Source: Syngnathus acus
Lineage: Eukaryota; Chordata; Actinopteri; Syngnathiformes; Syngnathidae
Direction: 5' to 3'
DNA length: 64,000 bases
NCBI RefSeq assembly: GCF_901709675.1
Contig: NC_051108.1
Span: 4,002,631-4,066,630 of the forward strand
The position numbers and the translations under genes were made by a program. The notes below the pieces were generated by a model. The model was given only the letters and a program-made list of their open reading frames with translations. It made no database searches and had not been told where the DNA came from. Positions 13,701-26,500 of this stretch are shown one piece after another (positions within the stretch are counted from its first letter, which is position 1; every line of letters begins with the position of its first letter).

Positions 13701-14386
13701 GTTTTAGTGTCATTGTTTATCAAGGGAAGTGTTTTGCTGTTGTCGTAAACGTCCGTACAGGCTGTTTTTGTTTCAAGGGCTAACGATTTGGCAGAGATTT
13801 GTTTGCAGGAAAAAAGAAATGTAAGACAACAGCTTTATAAATATAAAACAAATGTCCAACTCAATCATAACTGAAAGTGACTTTGAGAGCAATCAAACAG
13901 AACTTAAGTGAATCAGTTTGGCAAAGGGAGGCATGTGGCAGGCTAGCAGGTGATGGATGGCGACGCTTAGGAACCGTGACTTTTGGGTAAGTGACAATGA
14001 CACGCATAAAGGCCACCATTACCCGTTTTAAAATGCAGTTAAAATCCTTATCGACCTGCCCGTCTCACTTGCCAATACGCCAGAGCATCACCTCAGCTAC
14101 GGCTGAATGGCAGGCGGGGAATGATTTGCATTGAGATGCAACTTGTCGCCTCCCTTCAACACAAACACTTACACTTCAATAATCATGCAAGAAGCGTTCG
14201 GATCGAAAGTGAAATAGTAGCGCAGGTGTAGTAGTCATCTGTGTGCGCCGGGATTGCTAAATTGTTTCGAACATTCAGCACACCTGCAACTTTAAAGTAA
14301 GCAGAAAGTGAAATCAGCACCTGACATCAATTTGGAAAAAGAATTTCTCTTTGTAGAATCGAGGCGAAGGTGGGCTCATCTGTAAG
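10781..14386. other. Intergenic DNA, no gene seen
   Basis: No coding exon is recognised. A short (GT)n run sits near 13480. The complex block at 13900-14340 is listed separately. The 60-69-codon frames here show no domain and no splice context. Confidence 0.4.
13900..14340. promoter_or_regulatory. Candidate enhancer block with octamer motif (inferred)
   Basis: The stretch is non-repetitive and GC-richer than its flanks. It contains ATGATTTGCATTGAGATGCAA-type sequence near 14118-14138, which includes the POU octamer ATTTGCAT, and CAATAATCATGCAA near 14180. Such octamer and TAAT mixtures are typical of conserved non-coding elements near developmental genes. Conservation has not been tested. 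Confidence 0.25.
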
Positions 14387-14767
14387 TACCGTATTTTCCG
14401 GACTATAAGGCGCACCTTCAGTGAATGGCCCATTTTAAAACTTTGTCCTTATATAAGGCGCACCAGACTATAAGGCGCACCATTAATGCATCATGTCAGA
14501 TTTTAAATCCAAATCAAATCATTCTCCATTTTATCTTTTTTATTTCAACTTCAGATGCAACAAATTACTTTATAATCACAAAATAATGATCCATAGTCTT
14601 TTTGATTCATGACTCATAGTCTTCAGCGGGCCACTTATGATTGATTTCATGACACAATTCTTCGGGCCAGTTTAAATTTAGGAATTTGGTCCATATATAA
14701 GGCCCACTGGACAATAAGGCGCACTGTCGGCTTTTGAGAAAATCTTAGGTTTTTAGGTGGTTTTTAG
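14387..14767. mobile_element. CGCACC MITE, internal type B, right end lost
   Basis: It begins TACCGTATTTTCCGGACTAT and carries the type B interior shared, in reverse orientation, with the copies at 23.1 and 44.3 kb: ATCATGTCAGATTTTAAATC, then CAGCGGGCCACTTATGATTG. The last part fades into TTTTTAGGTGGTTTTTAG without the terminal GGAAAATACGG, so the right inverted repeat is missing. Confidence 0.75.
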
Positions 14768-15469
14768 AAATCCGAGCCTGTATCTACTAACTTGTGCAAA
14801 GTTGAACATTTATAATTGAAAACGCGTTTATGCTAGCAATATACATGAGTATTGTTTTGGCACTATTTTTCTTGGTGCCAAGAAATTTAGTTGAGAAGCT
14901 TCATGTATCTCTTTACCACCATCTTGCGTCAAGTGAGGAACGGAATGTTAATTAGTGCTTCGCCGCCATCTTGTGGCATGTATAGGCAATTATGAACGTC
15001 AGTGGTGTCAGTTACTTGCCATTAATGGCACAGCTAGGCTGTTTAATATTTACATTGTATATTATGCATTAGCTGGTGTTACTGATGTTCAAGACAACTG
15101 AGAGATCTACTTGAAGGTTGATTTAGGGGTAAATATCTGGGGAGCAAAATGGCATCGGAAAGCTTTAACAGGCTTCCTAGGAGTTGGACAAAGCAAGGAG
15201 ACCTCAGGCGGACGGCTTCGGGGTTGGAGGTGACAGCCTGGTGGAATATCCCAAGCGGATATTTGAGACCTTGAGGGTGGCCATGCGAGCAATCTCAGGT
15301 GGACTGCCTGAGGGCAGGACTGACAAGGAGAAAGGAAGTAGTGCCAGCTGTGAATCATGAAGTGCAGTAGAGGGCAACCGGGATGGCTGCATTGCAACGA
15401 CGGGGAGGATACCGAACCGATAGTCGAGTACTTTCATAAAAGAACCAGGGTGATTTTTCATGGACTATA
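14768..15469. other. Unassigned moderately GC-rich block
   Basis: No gene is recognised. 14960-15000 contains CCGCCATCTTGTGGCATGTA, a phrase of the type found in dispersed fish repeats. 15110-15460 is GC-richer with overlapping minus-strand frames but no domain I can name. It directly abuts the LINE fragment and may be part of an older repeat. CAGTAGAGGGCAAC near 15365 resembles a weak CTCF core. Confidence 0.3.
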
Positions 15470-15783
15470 GAGATTTGATTTGATTGATATCTTTATTTCG
15501 AACACATCCAAAATAAAAAGAGATAAAAATAAATAACTAAATAACACTTTAAGATTCCATATATAAGTCCGTACAACAAACAATAAACCAACAAACTGAG
15601 AAAAAAAATATATATATATATATATATACGTATATATACGTATATATACGTATACGTATATATATATATAAATAAATAGTATATATTATTTATTTTATTA
15701 TATATATATATAAATAATAAAATAGTATTTATATATAAATAAATAACTCAAAGAATGCTCGAAAAGGAGTAGGAGGAAACATA
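15470..15783 (-). mobile_element. LINE 3'-end fragment
   Basis: Read on the minus strand, the fragment runs from CTCCTACTCCTTTTCGAGC through an A/T-rich region to AAAGATATCAATCAAATC. This is the layout of the 3' untranslated end of a fish non-LTR retrotransposon. The (TA)n tract at about 15607-15740 has grown inside it. No reverse transcriptase remains, so the clade is uncertain. Confidence 0.5.
15607..15740. repeat. (TA)n microsatellite
   Basis: TA units are broken by repeated ACGTATATAT steps, then by AATAAATAGT. It lies inside the LINE fragment. Confidence 0.9.
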
Positions 15784-16029
15784 GCTAGATAGATATGATA
15801 TACGATATTTGCATTTCTGTCTCAAAATAAAACACACTTGAATACATCGTATTGTATAAATATACACGGTAAAAGGGAAACATAACCCCGTAGCTGCTTT
15901 TTACAAAATAAAAAAGTGCCCTGAGGTAACTGATGTAAAGCCTCCATGCTGCTTGCCTCTCACTGACTGAAAACTGCATTTGCAGGGTTATTCCAAAAGC
16001 TTGCATTTAACAGTACAGTAGATGAAATG

Positions 16030-16260
16030 GATAAAGACTATGAATAGGGATCCCAATCCCCGCGAGCAAGAGCACGACACAAAATGCAAGCGCTCAGAGA
16101 AAATCCATAAATGCAAATGTTGTTTTGGATTCGCCGCGGTGGCTGCAGGACACGAGGAACTTCATCGTGTACCTCGGCGAGCTCATCAGTTCATGAAGAG
16201 CCGAGTGGGCGCCGCATTGATTCGTGGCAAATGCCTGCATGTTGATTTGCTTATTCTAGG
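16030..16260. promoter_or_regulatory. Candidate conserved non-coding block (inferred)
   Basis: This island is unusually rich in G+C and CpG for the left 43 kb. It includes the POU octamer ATGCAAAT near 16112 and CGCCGCGGTGGC, and ends in a TGATTTGCTTATT motif. An 84-codon frame overlaps it, but its product has no known family and no flanking splice sites, so I favour regulatory DNA. Confidence 0.25.
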
Positions 16261-17412
16261 GCTTTTTTTTTTTTGATTGTCACATCTTCTTGCTAATGCA
16301 AATCCCACCATTATTCTGCACAACAAGCGAGAATTAACATACCGTAAGAAGGAAGACGGAAATCGATATTCTAATGCTGTTTTACATTTCAGTTTTTATT
16401 TTGGCCCAGAATAACACAAAGGAAATGATGCTGGATTTGAAACTTTCTTTTGTGATGTAAAAACAAAAAACACCAAAATTACCTAAATAATATCTTATAA
16501 TCAGATCTGGGAGCTATAAACCCAAAGTAATCAATTCTAGATTTCCCTAGTGCCTCTTATCACGCCATGCAGTGTTAGTGATGGATGACCATGATTGCAC
16601 AGATATTTGCTTCTTTATCAAACTGTTGTTTGTTTAAATCTAAACTTTCTCATATAGCTTACCATAATCAGGATCATCATTACACAGAGTGCTTTAATCA
16701 AAGAAATCACATGTAAATGTGGAAAATTTTCTTCTGTGGTGTCGTACCAAAAACAGGCATTAATGGATGATTATGTTGGTTAATGCATCACAGATGATCG
16801 TAATAATCCCGGATACAATGCAAAGCAGCTTTTGGATGACATCATTATTTTCACCTGTAATGTTCTTTTTAGTTAGCCTAAAAACTTTCAGTTTCGGGGG
16901 GTTATCACACACAAACAGGGTGTCAGACCAAGATGCTATCATAATTGTTTGAATTTTTTTTTATTTTGCTAGCAATGAGTAGCTAATCTGCGGTATTGCT
17001 GCCAGAGCTGGATGGGCTTCATCAACTCAATTAAAATCTCTGGCTCCATTTCTCCCATCTCTGTCCCGATTGCAGTTGTCAACGTTGCTAGGTGACAACA
17101 TGTTGCGCTTAACGAGAGTGGAAACAACAATTGAGAATTTTCCTTATCTATGGTTTCAGATAATGAGAACTTTTATATCATTTATGAAACAATACATAAC
17201 TTTTATTCTGAACGGCAAGTTGTTTGTTCGTGAGCTAAAAGTAGCTCCAAGAATTTTGTACCGAGGATGAATTGAATCTAGTGATGCGCTGATTCATGCA
17301 AAAGCCTTTATTTGATGTAATTCCCCTTCTCTGCACATCAATAGATAACATAAACCAATTCTACTCTTCATGAATGCTAATGTCTCGGTGGAGGGCAATG
17401 GATGGTTTTTTT

Positions 17413-17437
17413 TGTGTGTGTGTGTGTGTGTGTGTGT
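17413..17437. repeat. (GT)n microsatellite
   Basis: An uninterrupted run of GT units of about 25 bases. Confidence 0.95.
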
Positions 17438-20400
17438 TCATGAATCATTTATACCAGTGGACCAAACTTGGCTCTGTTGTACTTTGAACGTAAGAATCTG
17501 GTGTTACATTTAAGATAACATGTTCTGCTACTATATAAAAACACATTTATGAGTGAAAAACATTGGATTTTATTTGACAGGCTTTGAAGTGGAGTTTATT
17601 TAAATCAAGGTTGATATCAATATTCCTGCCTGCATATGCCAGATGGCAATGGCAGTACACAGTTTGTCATCTGAATTTTATTGTTTTTTGCATGATGAAT
17701 AATGGAAATTTAGATATTGTTATATAAGACAACAAAAAGCATTTATCGCTGCCAAGCATCAGATTGATCGTTATTGTTTTCACCAGTGGATTGGTTTGTT
17801 TGTTGTTGTTAGTTGGCATGATTACCCAAACGCTACACCGACAATTTCCGTGACATTTTGCGGGTAGGTGGCACATGTGAAGAGCAAACAGCCGTTCTAT
17901 CCCATTTGGAAAACATTTTCCATCATCGCTATTTGTTCTCAATAGATACGAGCTCTTTCCCCATTTTGTTATATCTATTTGGCAGGAAAGACTGTCATGG
18001 AATTAGTTTATAATGCATACTGAAGCAATGAATGCTGAACAGGTGTTGCTGAAATGAAGTCAGACAGATTCGATTTATATTTAGCATCATCCTACCACGG
18101 ATGTGTTGCATTAAACGTCCGATTATCATCCTGCTTGCAGGAAACCGACAACACTACAACTGTTATCAATATAAAACATTACAGTTCTAATCAAGGCTCT
18201 TGTGAAATGATTCACCGCAAATAAATGATTACATCTGACAATGCTCGAAGCGTATCAAACTGCATGTAAAGAGATAAATAACATATGGTTGAAAAATACC
18301 TCTTTGGAAATGTGCGCTCACAGATGCCGACAGATAGACTGACTTGTTATTTTGGCAGCTTGTGGTCGGCTGCCATCAGGTACCATTCATGAGGTCATTC
18401 TGGAAATATTTGCTCGGGTTCTGGTCCTCATCTGTGGAGTTAGCATGTTTTATTGTGCTGTTTTTTTTTTTTTTTCCAACCTTTTCCATTAATTATAATT
18501 TCTCCGGATTTTATTAGCCATGCTCTTGCGTCATTGTTAGCTAATCAGTCTCACTTTTGTTTTATTGTCTAATTAGCTCCGCCCACAATTTCTTCTGTAC
18601 CAACCAGATTGGAGTCTGCTGCTCTTTCCATTTGGATCACTGTCAGTTTTGTTGCATTTGGCTTCACCTTTCTCTGTTATTTTCAACTCTTACTGTGTTA
18701 TTCAGGTCTATTTTGCTCCACTGGATACCATCATTTGTCAGACTCTCCAACATCTGTCTCCACAAGGTGACTAGTTTCTAGAAATGTGCCTTCAAGACAG
18801 CAGTGAAAAAAATTTGTGGTTGCAGCCATTGAACAGACCGCAGACAAATTCCATATTGTTAAACATAATACAAGATAGACTTCAAGTGAGGTATTTGACC
18901 CTTCATTCATCCGTAGTGTAATGTATTCTGGATTATTTTCAGGATTAAATTACCCCAAAAAAATGTTTGGACTAAAATAATTCAAGTCGATTTCGTGCTT
19001 TTGCATTAAACTAGCATTTTAAGTGGTTTCAAGAAAAAAGGTCAACACAACCTCAAACCAAAAAAAGCAGATTTCATTGCATTCCTTCACACATCCAATC
19101 CCACAACCACAAATTCATATAAGTGCGCTTTTCAAACCATCTGGTGTCACGTTATATAACACAAACACTCTTCCTCATCCGTCCTGCTCAAAGAATGCAT
19201 TAACCACCAACTCCATTCATTTCCACTCCTTGTGATTTAGTCAAGTTCTGTGCAAGGTTAACAGCTGACAGCAAGTCTTTCATATTAATGACATAAATAG
19301 AATCACACAAAATGGCCGCAAGTATACACAGAAGTTGCACGGATCAATCAATATTGATCAGCGATGCCTTGATGTATCGTAACATCTCACACCTGAGACC
19401 TTGGCCGGCTTGAGTGATGAGCGCATCCGGAAACAGTGCTGTCACTAAAACAATTTCCCTCTGAAATATATAGGAAGGAATTGGGGCACAAACACACACA
19501 ACGCCGTTCCCTCATTCTCCCTCTACACAAAGACGCGGCAACGTGGCTCTTTTTCCTCTGTAAATGAATATGAACTGAAAATCCGCATGGTACTTTCAAT
19601 AACATTGCTGCCAAAACATCGCTTCAACCATTATAAGCGGCTACACCTCAGGCAATACACAAGCTAATGAATAGCCCAAAAACGGAAACATTACTTTACA
19701 TCACTATAGCCCTTGTCATGAATGAATAAACATGAGAGGGGTGCATAAATGAAATGTTTACTCATAAATTCCTGCTTCACTCTGATTTTCTCTCTGACGT
19801 GTCAATTTAACTGGGTGGCTTTTATTTAAATCAAATGAGAAGGGAGGAGAAAGTAAACAGACACACATCTGTTTTTTTGCGCGTGCTCACACGTTTAAGG
19901 ACAAGGGGTGGGAATTAAGGCAGGCTGCTCTCCCATCATGCTCCGGGCTGTTTCAGAAGGCTATTTCAGGTCTTCCGTCTTCTTCCCGTGTCTCTTCTCA
20001 CCATCTGAATGCAGCTGTGGGAGGGTACGGGATTATTTATAACGCCGCATCCTACCAAATTCCTTTTTTTTTTCTATATTCCCTTGACTTGTACCTCAGT
20101 TTGCAGTTTAGCACTTTAAATGAAGCAAAACTGCCTGTCAGATTTCAGTCTTAAAGTTGCAAAAATAACCTTAACAGGATACAGCTTGTTCTGTTCAATT
20201 TATACAGTGTCACACTTGGTGTGTATAACCCTGAGGGGCTTTTGCGCAAAGAATTATTTTTATCTTCCTTGAAGGGAAAAGAACAGCTTTCGAAAAAAAG
20301 CCAAGTGATGTATACGAAGAAAATGTCAAATGATTCATTAGTTTGAAAAACTGACGTTATCACTTTTTGACGGCATGCTAATCTCAAATGCAATCGGTGA

Positions 20401-22989
20401 TCTAATAAAATGACGCATCATAAAAGAAAACAATATTCCAAATGTCAAAACAGTATATTTCGAATCAAATTATATTGTACAATAAAACCATCTGCGACAA
20501 TCAAATTGTGCCAAATGAATATTAAGAGAAACACTCAGTATGCAGCGGGGGGGGAAATAAAAGTATAATGCTGACAATGACAAAGTCACACCATCTGATA
20601 AACATCTGAAAATGAAATATCACACCTCTGTGTTGCCCTTACTGTAAAGTAATTACATCAGGTGGCTGGAATTGATTTATATGATGATACATTGCAAAGA
20701 GCTGACCAAGAATGTAAAAAAATGTTTTTGCCTTAGTGGTTTGTTTCACAGGTGTTGTGTATGCAGATGGTGTTGGATTATTTTCTCTTCACACCTTGAA
20801 TTAAAAAGCATCCCAAAGGTCTGATGTAAGATTTGCTTTTATCATATGGAATGCAGTGTTTGCAATATATACAGAAAATTATGCTAGTAGCTTAACTGCT
20901 GACTGTGACTGTTTGGAATATTACCGTACGTAAACAAATATAAAGATGCTGAATTTTTGTCGGTACGGAGCCACACTCATCGATTTCAGTCACATCTCCT
21001 CATGGGCAATAACATGTCCCAAATCACAGACACAGTTTGGTGGCAGCACCTGGCAGCTGATGGTGAGGCCGCAGCTGCTTTATGGAACACGGCTATTTTT
21101 TCACAGCCCCCCTCAGGGGGCATCATGACAAGCTGACCAGAACAGGACATATTGATCAGTAGCTAAGAGTAGAACAGAGCCACCTAAGACTTTCCAACCT
21201 GGAGGGGGAGGACAGAACTGGCACTTCTCCCCAGCGAGTGTTGAAGGACTCCGGTGGGGTCTTTTGTCTCTACTCTGACAGAGCCCCTCTGCGACTCATT
21301 ACGGTCAGCCTTGCCTGTCCGCCAAATGGACGTTTTTAGCCCGAGTCTTTCCGACAGCTCTTCATCCAAAAGTACCTATCAAGGTTTAAGGGAGACTTTT
21401 GAAGAAAGCAGTCTGCAATCACCCTTCAGTCTGTTTTTCATCCAACAACTTTTTTTTTCCCTTGGTGAGCGTTGTTGGGTCAGGTGTGAACACTAATCCG
21501 ACTGTGACTAAATCTACCGGTTCAAACTTAGTCTGAGATAGTTTTGCTGAGAAAGAAGTCAGACTTTGATCTGTTCCAAGGAATCAAGTGATGGTGAAGT
21601 AACTAAAGGTCTTAAGAAGCTATGGCTGCAAACATCTTCGGTTTAGTGTGTAGGCTGTCAGCGTGTCATCTTATATCTTCTTTTAACTGCGGGAGGACTA
21701 TTTTTTGCTCAAGTCGTCCATTTCTCTATTTACATGTTTGACATAGCATTGATCAGCAAGAGCTATTTTTTTTAACCTTTGATCGGCCTGCCAGTATTTA
21801 AATCCTCACAAATGTATCAGCAGAGACAATAAGCACATGTTTGAACGATAACATCAGACTTGTCATCATTTGAGTTTGATTACTTACGGAAACTCATTTG
21901 AATTAAGTAGCCACGGGAAGGTGGGATGTCCCCCAAGAGTACCACGCTTCGGTAATTGTTACCCTCGGATAGTTGCCAAGAGGTTGAACCATGTGCCAGT
22001 TTTAGCCGTGTGGGGTTTGTCTCTCACTTGTACACCACCTCATACCGAGGCATACACTGGCACCGGCTCCGACCATCTGTGAACGATACACCCCCAGTCA
22101 TTCCGGCACAGGAAAAGGGTAAGGTAACAAGTGTGAAGAGAAGTGACACAGAACAAAGCGTTTTGCATTCCAGGAATACATTAAAATATTTTTTATTTTT
22201 TTATTTTATTCATATATATCTATATATTTTTTTATTATTATATATATATATATATCTTTATTTATTTTTTTATTCATTTATATGCAAGAGGATGCAATAG
22301 GTCCCTTTTCTTTGAGCCCACCAGATTCATGTGAATTTGGTAAATGCCTCAGGACATTTCAATCCCAGATCCCAGTCGAAGTATCTTTTCAGACTCATTG
22401 TCAATTCAGAGAAGCTGAATATCTGTCAATTCTAGTCCGTCTCAAAACGTGACTTTACTAGATACAGCTGGTTGGCTACCAGCACGCTTGAGCCACAGTA
22501 GACCGACTGCACCCAAAGCGCTCGAGGGAAAGTCAAAGGTAACCTCGATATTCCCTGATGTGCAAACACATTTCATGTTCTCCCTTCAACCCCATGTCCC
22601 CATCTCACACATTACACCAAAAAAAAATCATTTTAAAGAAGCCACACCTGCTTATCAAAGCTGTGGTTTGAAAGCTTCTGATCAGTGGTGCAGATGGATG
22701 GCCACAGAGAAACGGCGAGCTTGACTGTGGAGCAGAGGGGTGCACAGAGAGATGGGCAGTGATGAGCGTCTCTCTGATGTACCCTGTCTCCCCCCCCCCA
22801 TGAAGGAACACCCAGATTCTTGGTGACATGGTGACAGAGCAAGCATTTCTTGTTCTGTAAAGACATCATTTGTCATTTTGACATACTCTTCCAGAGACTG
22901 CTGCTCCTAATTATGCATATATACGCAGTAAATGATTGTGTATGGCTCCATAACTCAGAGGCATACCACTGAAATTCACTTCATATTTG

Positions 22990-23098
22990 CACATTTTTGT
23001 ATATGTATGGTTGTGTGTGTGTATATACACATCTATGTGTGTATATGTATATATGTGTGTGTATGTATACATACGTGTGTGTGTGTGGGGGGGGGGGT
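22990..23098. repeat. GT/TA microsatellite with poly-G end
   Basis: Alternating GTGTGT, TATATA and ACATAC blocks finish in a run of ten or more G. The 74-codon frame here is repeat-derived. Confidence 0.9.
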
Positions 23099-23123
23099 TA
23101 TATATAGGTGTATTATATTAGAT

Positions 23124-23531
23124 TACCGTATTTTCCGGACTATAAGGCGCACCTAAAAACCAAACATTTTCTCAAAAGCCGACAGTGCGCCTTATAGTCC
23201 AGTGCGCCTTATATATGGACTAAATTTAAACTGGCCCGAAGCATTGTGTCATGAAATCAATCATAAGTGGCCCGCTGAAGACTATGAATCATGAATCAAA
23301 AAGACTATGGATCATTATTTTGTGATTAAAAAGTAATCTGTTGCGTCTGAAGTTGAAATAAAAAAGATAAAATGGAGAATGATTTGATTTGGATTAAAAA
23401 TCTGACCTGATGAATTAACGGTGCGCCTTATAGTCCGGTGCGCTTTATATAAGGACAAAGTTTTAAAATGGGCCATTCATTGAAGGTGCGCCTTATAGTC
23501 CGGTGCGCCTTATAGTCCGGAAAATACGGTA
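23124..23531. mobile_element. Intact TA-flanked CGCACC MITE, type B
   Basis: Both ends are intact: TACCGTATTTTCCGGACTAT at left and ATAGTCCGGAAAATACGGTA at right. The type B interior is in the opposite direction to the 14.4-kb copy and the same direction as the 44.3-kb copy: CCGCTGAAGACTATGAATCA, then GATAAAATGGAGAATGATTT. Near-perfect ends and close similarity to the fam177a1 intron copy suggest recent activity. No transposase is encoded. Confidence 0.85.
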
Positions 23532-26500
23532 TATTAATGTACTTAAATGTAGAATTCCAAAGTGTACTAACCCGTACCAATGTGATAGCATTTTTTTCTC
23601 AGTTGGATAAATCCGTGGATTTGACAGACAGAAGAAGTGTATTCACTCAACCAAACACATTTAATCAAGTTAACTTTGTGTGATTTGCAAAAGAACGAAT
23701 CTTAGCTGACTGGATCTTTGATTTTTAACAGTGCTGTGTTCAAATCAACTCCATGAGTGAACAGAGAATTGAAGCAACCAGGTGTGCAACTGACATCTGA
23801 CATTTTACACAAGAATGAAGACACAATGACAAACATCATCAAATGTGCTAATTGCCTTGCTTTGCATTTGGTAACCTTTAGCAACAATAATTGAAAGTTA
23901 TGGGAAAGTCGAGTGCAAGACCTCAGCGGTTTTGCGTGGCGCTATATAAACCGCAAATGATTTTCTTGCGTTTGGGTGAGACAGTTTTATCTTGTGTGGG
24001 GGAAAGCAAAGACATGAATAAGACCTGCAAATACAGCATATACTGAATTATTTGATCGTTTCCACTTTAACAGCAGACTATAAAAAGTTCCCGAATCTCT
24101 CACCTGTCTTTTCATCAACAAATTTGACACTTTCATCTTTTAAGTCAATCAGTGTGTCATATTATTATTATCAGCATATTCATCCTCAGCTTTCAAACAT
24201 CTGTTCAAGAGCTCGAAGGCTTCAAATCTACATGTCATTTTATAAACCCCCTGCAAATCACAAATTTTTTTTTTTTTAATACATCCATGGAAAATCATAT
24301 CTAATCCAGAATGATGACCAACTCATAACACAGAGAAGCGAGTGAGATATCCCAACATGAATAATAAAACATAGCATAAAGAGAATATTTTTGAGTTTGC
24401 ATGTCGTATCTGAGAATTGTGCAATTAAAATAGTGCAAAAATCCAACATAAAAATTTATCACGATGCGGTACGCTTTGCATCACATGATTAGCTCATCCT
24501 TTATATAGCTTAGACCTTCTGGATGTGAGACTGTGTTGCATTTTAAAGTCTGCGGTGCGCCAATGTTGCCCGCAGTGGCTAATAACTGAAGTTAAATGTG
24601 TGTTTTTATTTAGCATGTTTCTTCACTCACTCGCACTTGTGACAATGTTGTCACGTACTGCTTATATTATGATATTGTAGTTGTAAAAAGAAGACTCTCG
24701 GGTATTGTTTATTCGAGGTTTGCTGCTGCCAATACTGGAGCAGCTGAGGATAATGTCTGCAAAGTTTTTGTGCAGCATTTATTTTACATTAGAGTGTAGG
24801 GAATAAACTTTATTACTATTCCTTCCAAGAAATAGAGGACATTACATGCATCAGGTCTTTTCAAACTGTCTGATAACAAGTTATACTTATATATACAGAA
24901 TATAGTCAATAAAGTGTTAGCACTTTTCGGATTCCGTCCACTTTCGGAAAAAATCTAGGTGAAAACTTTGTGTCAAGTGACCCTCAAGCCACAATGATAA
25001 TGTACAGCACAGGTGTCAAACTCAAGGCCCGGGGGCCAGATACGGCCCGCCACATTATTTTATGTGGTCCGCCAAGACAAATTGTGTATCAAATTCATGT
25101 GTCATTACTAGAATTGCAAATTGTCTTCACTTTTAATAAAAAAATTTTTTTAAACATTTGACCAGTTTTTACTCGTCTGATTTGAAAACGAGTTATTTGT
25201 CAGTTAGTTTTGTAGCTTTTACTGAATATAATATGAGGTGCTCATAAAGAAGCTATGCGGCCCGCGAAAAAAATGAGTTTGACTAGCTGCTAGCCTGATT
25301 TGCTAATACAATAATGCTAATATAATACAATCAAATCTTTTTGTATGTTTGAAGGAGATACCCACAAATGACAAGTCCTCTATCCATTTCACTCTCTCAC
25401 TCTAGAGGCTCCGGAATCTTCCTCGTCTGTCATCCTGCACATCTACAGCAACCCAAAGATGAAACAATAATTACCCACATATTGAAGTCGCATGCCACAT
25501 ATCAAATAATATAGATTTTGCTTTTGGGCTGCCATCAGATATTGGCATCATCATCAAGCCCATTCCCTGAGCATTTCATTGACTGGCTCAACTCAGAAAT
25601 AGCCCCCCCAAATCCAATTACATTAACATGATGGAGCATAAGGTTAAAGATTTAATCACATTTGATCAAATTATCCCTCCATTGAATGTCCTGGCTTGGT
25701 ATAAAAGACTACGGGGCCGCATGCCAATTTCTATAACTGTGGCTATTGTTAAAATTTGTCTCATCGTAAGTAAAAAATGTCCACTATTTGAGAAAATCCA
25801 TTTTATCATAATGCCAGTAATGGAACTAAAAGCAACAGCGGACTCGTCAAGGTTGTTTGGTGCCCATCTTCTTGCAATTTTAGCTACATCAAAGTATGGA
25901 CAATTTGGACGGGATAAAACATTGGCAGACAAAAAGGCTGTGAATGCTAACACCGAATAATTTTGTGCCACATACACAAGTCTGATTTGACGTCAAAGGC
26001 AGGACTCTTTCTTTCTTTTTATTTTTAAATCCAAATGGGGGAGGCAGATTGAAAACTCATTTAAGATCCTCAATCGCGGTTTTGAAATTGTATGCGGTCG
26101 AACGTGCTTTTTGTCAACAGATGTAAAAATGGTGGAGATCACGTTTAGAGTCAGACTTGACTGTTTTATTGTTGTGACCTTTTCATTTGCCATGGCCTTG
26201 CTTTTCTTATTCGCACCCTTTTCATACTCATACCAAGAAGTCACACATGGTAAAATACCAACATACTGTTTCGGCTATACGTGGGAGTGAATAAGAGAGT
26301 ATATGAACAGAGTTAGTGTTGATCTCGCTGGCATCATTAAAACTGCGGAGATAGTATAAGAAGTCTTCTGGAAGTGAGTGTAAGAATAGCAGATATTAAG
26401 GAATTCAGCAGTCACAGTCAACTCCTGCATATATGCCTTTTAGTACCTGAATATTAATTATTTATTAATATAATTAATTATTAATATAATTTGAATATTT

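Larger units (their letters stand above)
15784..23123. other. Gene-poor intergenic DNA
   Basis: No protein-coding exon is recognised across 7 kb. The complex block at 16030-16260 is listed separately. 19920-20070 is another GC-richer stretch containing GGGATTATTTATAAC. 18430-18780 is a T/C-rich block with CTAATTAGCTCCGCCCAC that may be an old repeat. Near 21105 a short CCCCCCTCAGGGGG hairpin occurs. The 22.18-22.28 kb interval is almost pure A/T. Confidence 0.35.

Noticed and set aside
25628-25977. Overlapping 110- and 103-codon frames on opposite strands
   Set aside because: Neither matches a family and both occupy the same DNA; probably chance.
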